Source of the DNA: Lasiosphaeria ovina
Taxonomy: Eukaryota > Ascomycota > Sordariomycetes > Sordariales > Lasiosphaeriaceae
NCBI GenBank assembly: GCA_033439765.1
Contig: JAULSN010000002.1
Span: 5,518,001 to 5,582,000 of the forward strand
DNA length: 64,000 nt
Direction of reading: 5' to 3'
The position numbers and the translations under genes were made by a program. The notes below the pieces were generated by a model that had not been told where the DNA came from, made no database searches, and saw only the letters and a program-made list of their open reading frames with translations. Below, one piece after another: positions 61,905-64,000 of the stretch (position 1 is the stretch's first letter; every line of letters begins with the position of its first letter).

Positions 61905-62093
61905 ATGAGTGTGGGTGTGAGAGCGCGGGTGTGAGTGTGAGTGTGAGTGCGAGTGAGAGTGTGTGAGTGGGTGTATGAGTGAGTATGAGAATGAGGGTGC
62001 ATATGTATGAGTATATGTGAGTGTAAGTATGAGTATGAGAGTGTATAAGTAGGTATATGAGTGTGAGTATATGAGAGTGAGAGAGTTGTTGTG
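61905..62093. repeat. degenerate GTGTGAGTGTGA / GAGTATGAGTAT satellite
   Basis: About 190 nt of purine-pyrimidine hexamers of the form (G/T)GTGAG that grade into TATGAG units. The plus strand has almost no C. Confidence 0.85.
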
Positions 62094-62167
62094 TGTACAT
62101 ATGAGCGAATGGTACGTACTTAAGAAGAAAGGCGTAAGTAAGGTAAGCAGCAGCAACAGACATATCG

Positions 62168-62191
62168 CACACACACACACACACACACACA
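62168..62191. repeat. (CA)n microsatellite
   Basis: Twelve or so CA dinucleotides. Confidence 0.92.
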
Positions 62192-62391
62192 GAGCAATCA
62201 ACTCTACCGAGGATGATCGAATCAAGCTTAGAAATTCTATTACGTTATATAAGCTAGGTAAGGTAGCTAAGGTAGCTAAGGTAGCTAGCTGTACGTATAC
62301 AAAAAACGGAGAAAAAAAAGATAAATGACAAATACTCGCTTGAATCCCCGCCATATGGATATTCACCAAAATGAAGACTGGAAAAAAACTA

Positions 62392-64000
62392 CTACAGTAT
62401 GCTGGCGGTTTCGGCACCGGGACTGACTAGGTCGTCGAGGACGCTGCCGCGCAAGAGGCCGGCTTGCTCGCCGTCGCCGTCCTCGCGCGTGATGCCCGTC
62501 TCGACGCCGCCGTTCATGCCGGGCGCGCCGCCGCCGTCGCCGCCGTCACCGCCGGTACCGGTGCGGCGCGTCTCCTCGGCGCCGTTGAGAACATACCAGA
62601 CGTCCTTCTTGGTCAGCAGGCCCTGCAGCACGCCGCGGTCGCTGAAGAGCACATAGCGCAGGCCCAGCTTCTGGAAGTAGCTCACGGCTAGGTGCAGGCG
62701 GCTGCGGCTGGGTAGGGTGAGCGGGGTCTGGTCCATCCAGGGGCGCAGGTCGAGGGTGGTGTTGGGGTCGGCGAGCGGCTGGTGGGCGAAAAAGGCCTCG
62801 GTCTCGGGGGGTAGGGAGCGCGGCGGCTGCGTCGACGTGTGCAGGTTGTAGGCCAGTTCTGCGCGGCTGATGTAGCCGAGGAGGATGGCGTCGCGCGGGT
62901 CCGAGACGACGGGGAAGCCGCGGTAGGGGTGGGCGTCGAGGATGGCCGTGAGGCTCGTGATGGTGTGGCCCGTGGCCGTCAGGACCACCAGGTCCTCGAT
63001 GCGCGTCATGATCTGCGACGCGGGGATGTCGGGGATCTGCATCTCCTCGCTGTTGTCCAGGAAGGGGTACTCGTTGAAGTGGATCCACGACTCGTAGATG
63101 CCGCGACGCGAGAAGGCGTCGCCGACCCACTTGGCCATCATGACGGCCACCATGATGGGCAGCACGTACGTCAGGGCGCCCGTCAGTTCGAACATGATGA
63201 CGACGATGGAGACGGTCATGCGCGTCACGCCGGCTAGGGCGGCAGCGGCGCCGATGATGGCGTAGGTCCCCGGCGTGATGCAAGGGATGTCGGGCTCGCA
63301 CGTCCGGAAGGCGATGAAGCCCGGGTGGTTGAGCTGCCAAATCTCCATGATAATGCCCGTGGCGCGGCCAGTCAGGGCGCCAATGGCCATGGACGGCAGG
63401 ATGATGCCCGCCGGGATTTGCAGGCCAAAGGTGATGGCGGCCAGGAAGAAGCCCAGCACGGCTGCGAAGACCAGGAGCACGATGGTGCCGGCCGAGGCGG
63501 CGCCCGTCTTGCAGAGGCCGAACTGGTCGTCCAGCAGCATGGAGCACTCGGAAAACAGGTTGGACACCAGCTCCGAGGACTGGGCGCGCATGTAGTTGTT
63601 GGGGTAGTTGACGAGAGCAGTCAGGAGGGCCACGACGACGACCTGGACGACGGGGCCGGGCAGCCACGTGGTCGACTTCTTCCACTGGGCGACCTTCATG
63701 TTGGCCTTGATGAAGAGACCCCCGTAGATGCCGCCAAGGATGCCTAGCATGACAAAGGGCACGAGCTCGAAGCCGTGCCAGCTGGAGGTGTACGTCACTT
63801 GGTAGAGCACCAGCTTTCCCGACCGGAAGGGGTCAAAGGCCTGCAGCATCACGGCGGCCGTCATGGCGCAGACGAAGCTCTGCCACATGGTCTTGTCTGG
63901 GAAGTAGTACGACAGTTGCTATGTAGCATGGGGCCGTGTTAGGACACAGTAGATAGGCCGGAGTGGTAGCGGCTTGTCTTACCTCGAGACTGAACAAGAC
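62392..64000 (-). CDS. CLC-type chloride channel / H+-Cl- exchanger, partial
   Basis: C-terminal part of a CLC protein; the 5' end lies beyond the right edge. Minus-strand pieces are an exon fragment 64000-63983 (VLFSLE) and the last exon 63918-62392 (508 codons), joined over a 64-nt intron (donor GTAAGA, branch TCCTAAC, acceptor ACATAG). The join gives VLFSLEQLSYYFPDKTMW, a conserved CLC helix region. The motif GLQIPAGIILPSMAIGALTGR near the fourth conserved block and many hydrophobic helices are visible. Two CBS domains follow: one around SQIMTRIEDLVVLTATGHT and RGFPVVSDPRD, the other around VSYFQKLGLRYVLFSDRGVL. They are separated by a linker of about 70 residues. It resembles the intracellular GEF1/ClC-3 group or the fungal plasma-membrane group. 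The gating glutamate lies outside the window, so channel versus exchanger cannot be judged. Confidence 0.9.

Larger units (their letters stand above)
61414..62391. other. convergent 3' region with simple repeats
   Basis: 978 bp between facing stop codons of the Nrd1-like and CLC genes. It holds a degenerate GTGTGA/GAGTAT array, a CA microsatellite and a (GGTAGCTAA) triple at 62258-62290. No gene supported; ORFs on either strand are Ser/Thr/His-rich readings of the repeats. Confidence 0.65.

Noticed and set aside
62546..63685. 379-aa frame on the minus strand overlapping the CLC gene
   Set aside because: Same-strand shifted frame, His/Arg/Pro-rich, with no homology-like text.

Overview
The window is nuclear DNA of a filamentous ascomycete, most likely a Sordariomycete of the Sordariales/Chaetomiaceae type. 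The evidence is short introns (48 to 272 nt) with GTATGT/GTGAGT/GTAAGT donors and CTAAC/CTGAC branch points, GC-rich coding sequence, long low-complexity intergenic DNA full of ACCTACCTTACC-like words, and fungal-type genes (YL1/VPS72, Mtw1/Mis12, SUR2, Nrd1-type four-RRM protein). Genus cannot be decided from the sequence alone.

Layout, left to right. 0-3 kb: TRK-type potassium transporter (-). 3-6.2 kb: gene-poor spacer. 6.2-8.9 kb: divergent pair of mitochondrial proteins, bL19m (-) and a presequence-bearing protein of unknown role (+). 9-13.5 kb: cysteine synthase (-) and SWR1 subunit VPS72 (+), divergent. 14-17.5 kb: kinetochore Mtw1/Mis12 (-) and AIM3-like actin-associated protein (+), divergent. 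17.9-22.3 kb: TCTP (-) and sphinganine C4-hydroxylase SUR2 (+). 22.3-31.7 kb: gene-poor DNA holding an F-box pseudogene. 31.7-33.4 kb: protein with an N-terminal AMPK-type glycogen-binding/E-set-like domain. 34.3-40.6 kb: mitochondrial PPR protein (-), histidine-acid-phosphatase-like protein (+), V-ATPase assembly factor VMA22/CCDC115 (-). 40.6-44.5 kb: spacer. 44.5-48.8 kb: CDC42 GTPase (+) and a secreted agmatinase-type ureohydrolase (+). 49-51.5 kb: a possible 77-aa ORF and an aminoglycoside-phosphotransferase-fold (APH) pseudogene. 52.2-54.2 kb: cytosolic asparaginyl-tRNA synthetase (+). 54.2-59 kb: spacer and a long pyrimidine-rich leader. 59-61.4 kb: four-RRM Nrd1-type RNA-binding protein (+). 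62.4 kb to the right edge: CLC chloride channel/transporter (-), cut by the window end.

The intact genes are ordinary housekeeping genes with no operon-like logic, though several are divergent pairs sharing a promoter. I rebuilt all exon joins by hand from splice signals and reading-frame continuity, and every spliced length divides by three. I did not find a new multi-gene system. The most interesting items are two decayed accessory genes (F-box and APH-fold) whose in-frame stops are largely of the C:G to T:A type, as repeat-induced point mutation (RIP) would leave, and two GC-AG introns in conserved genes.
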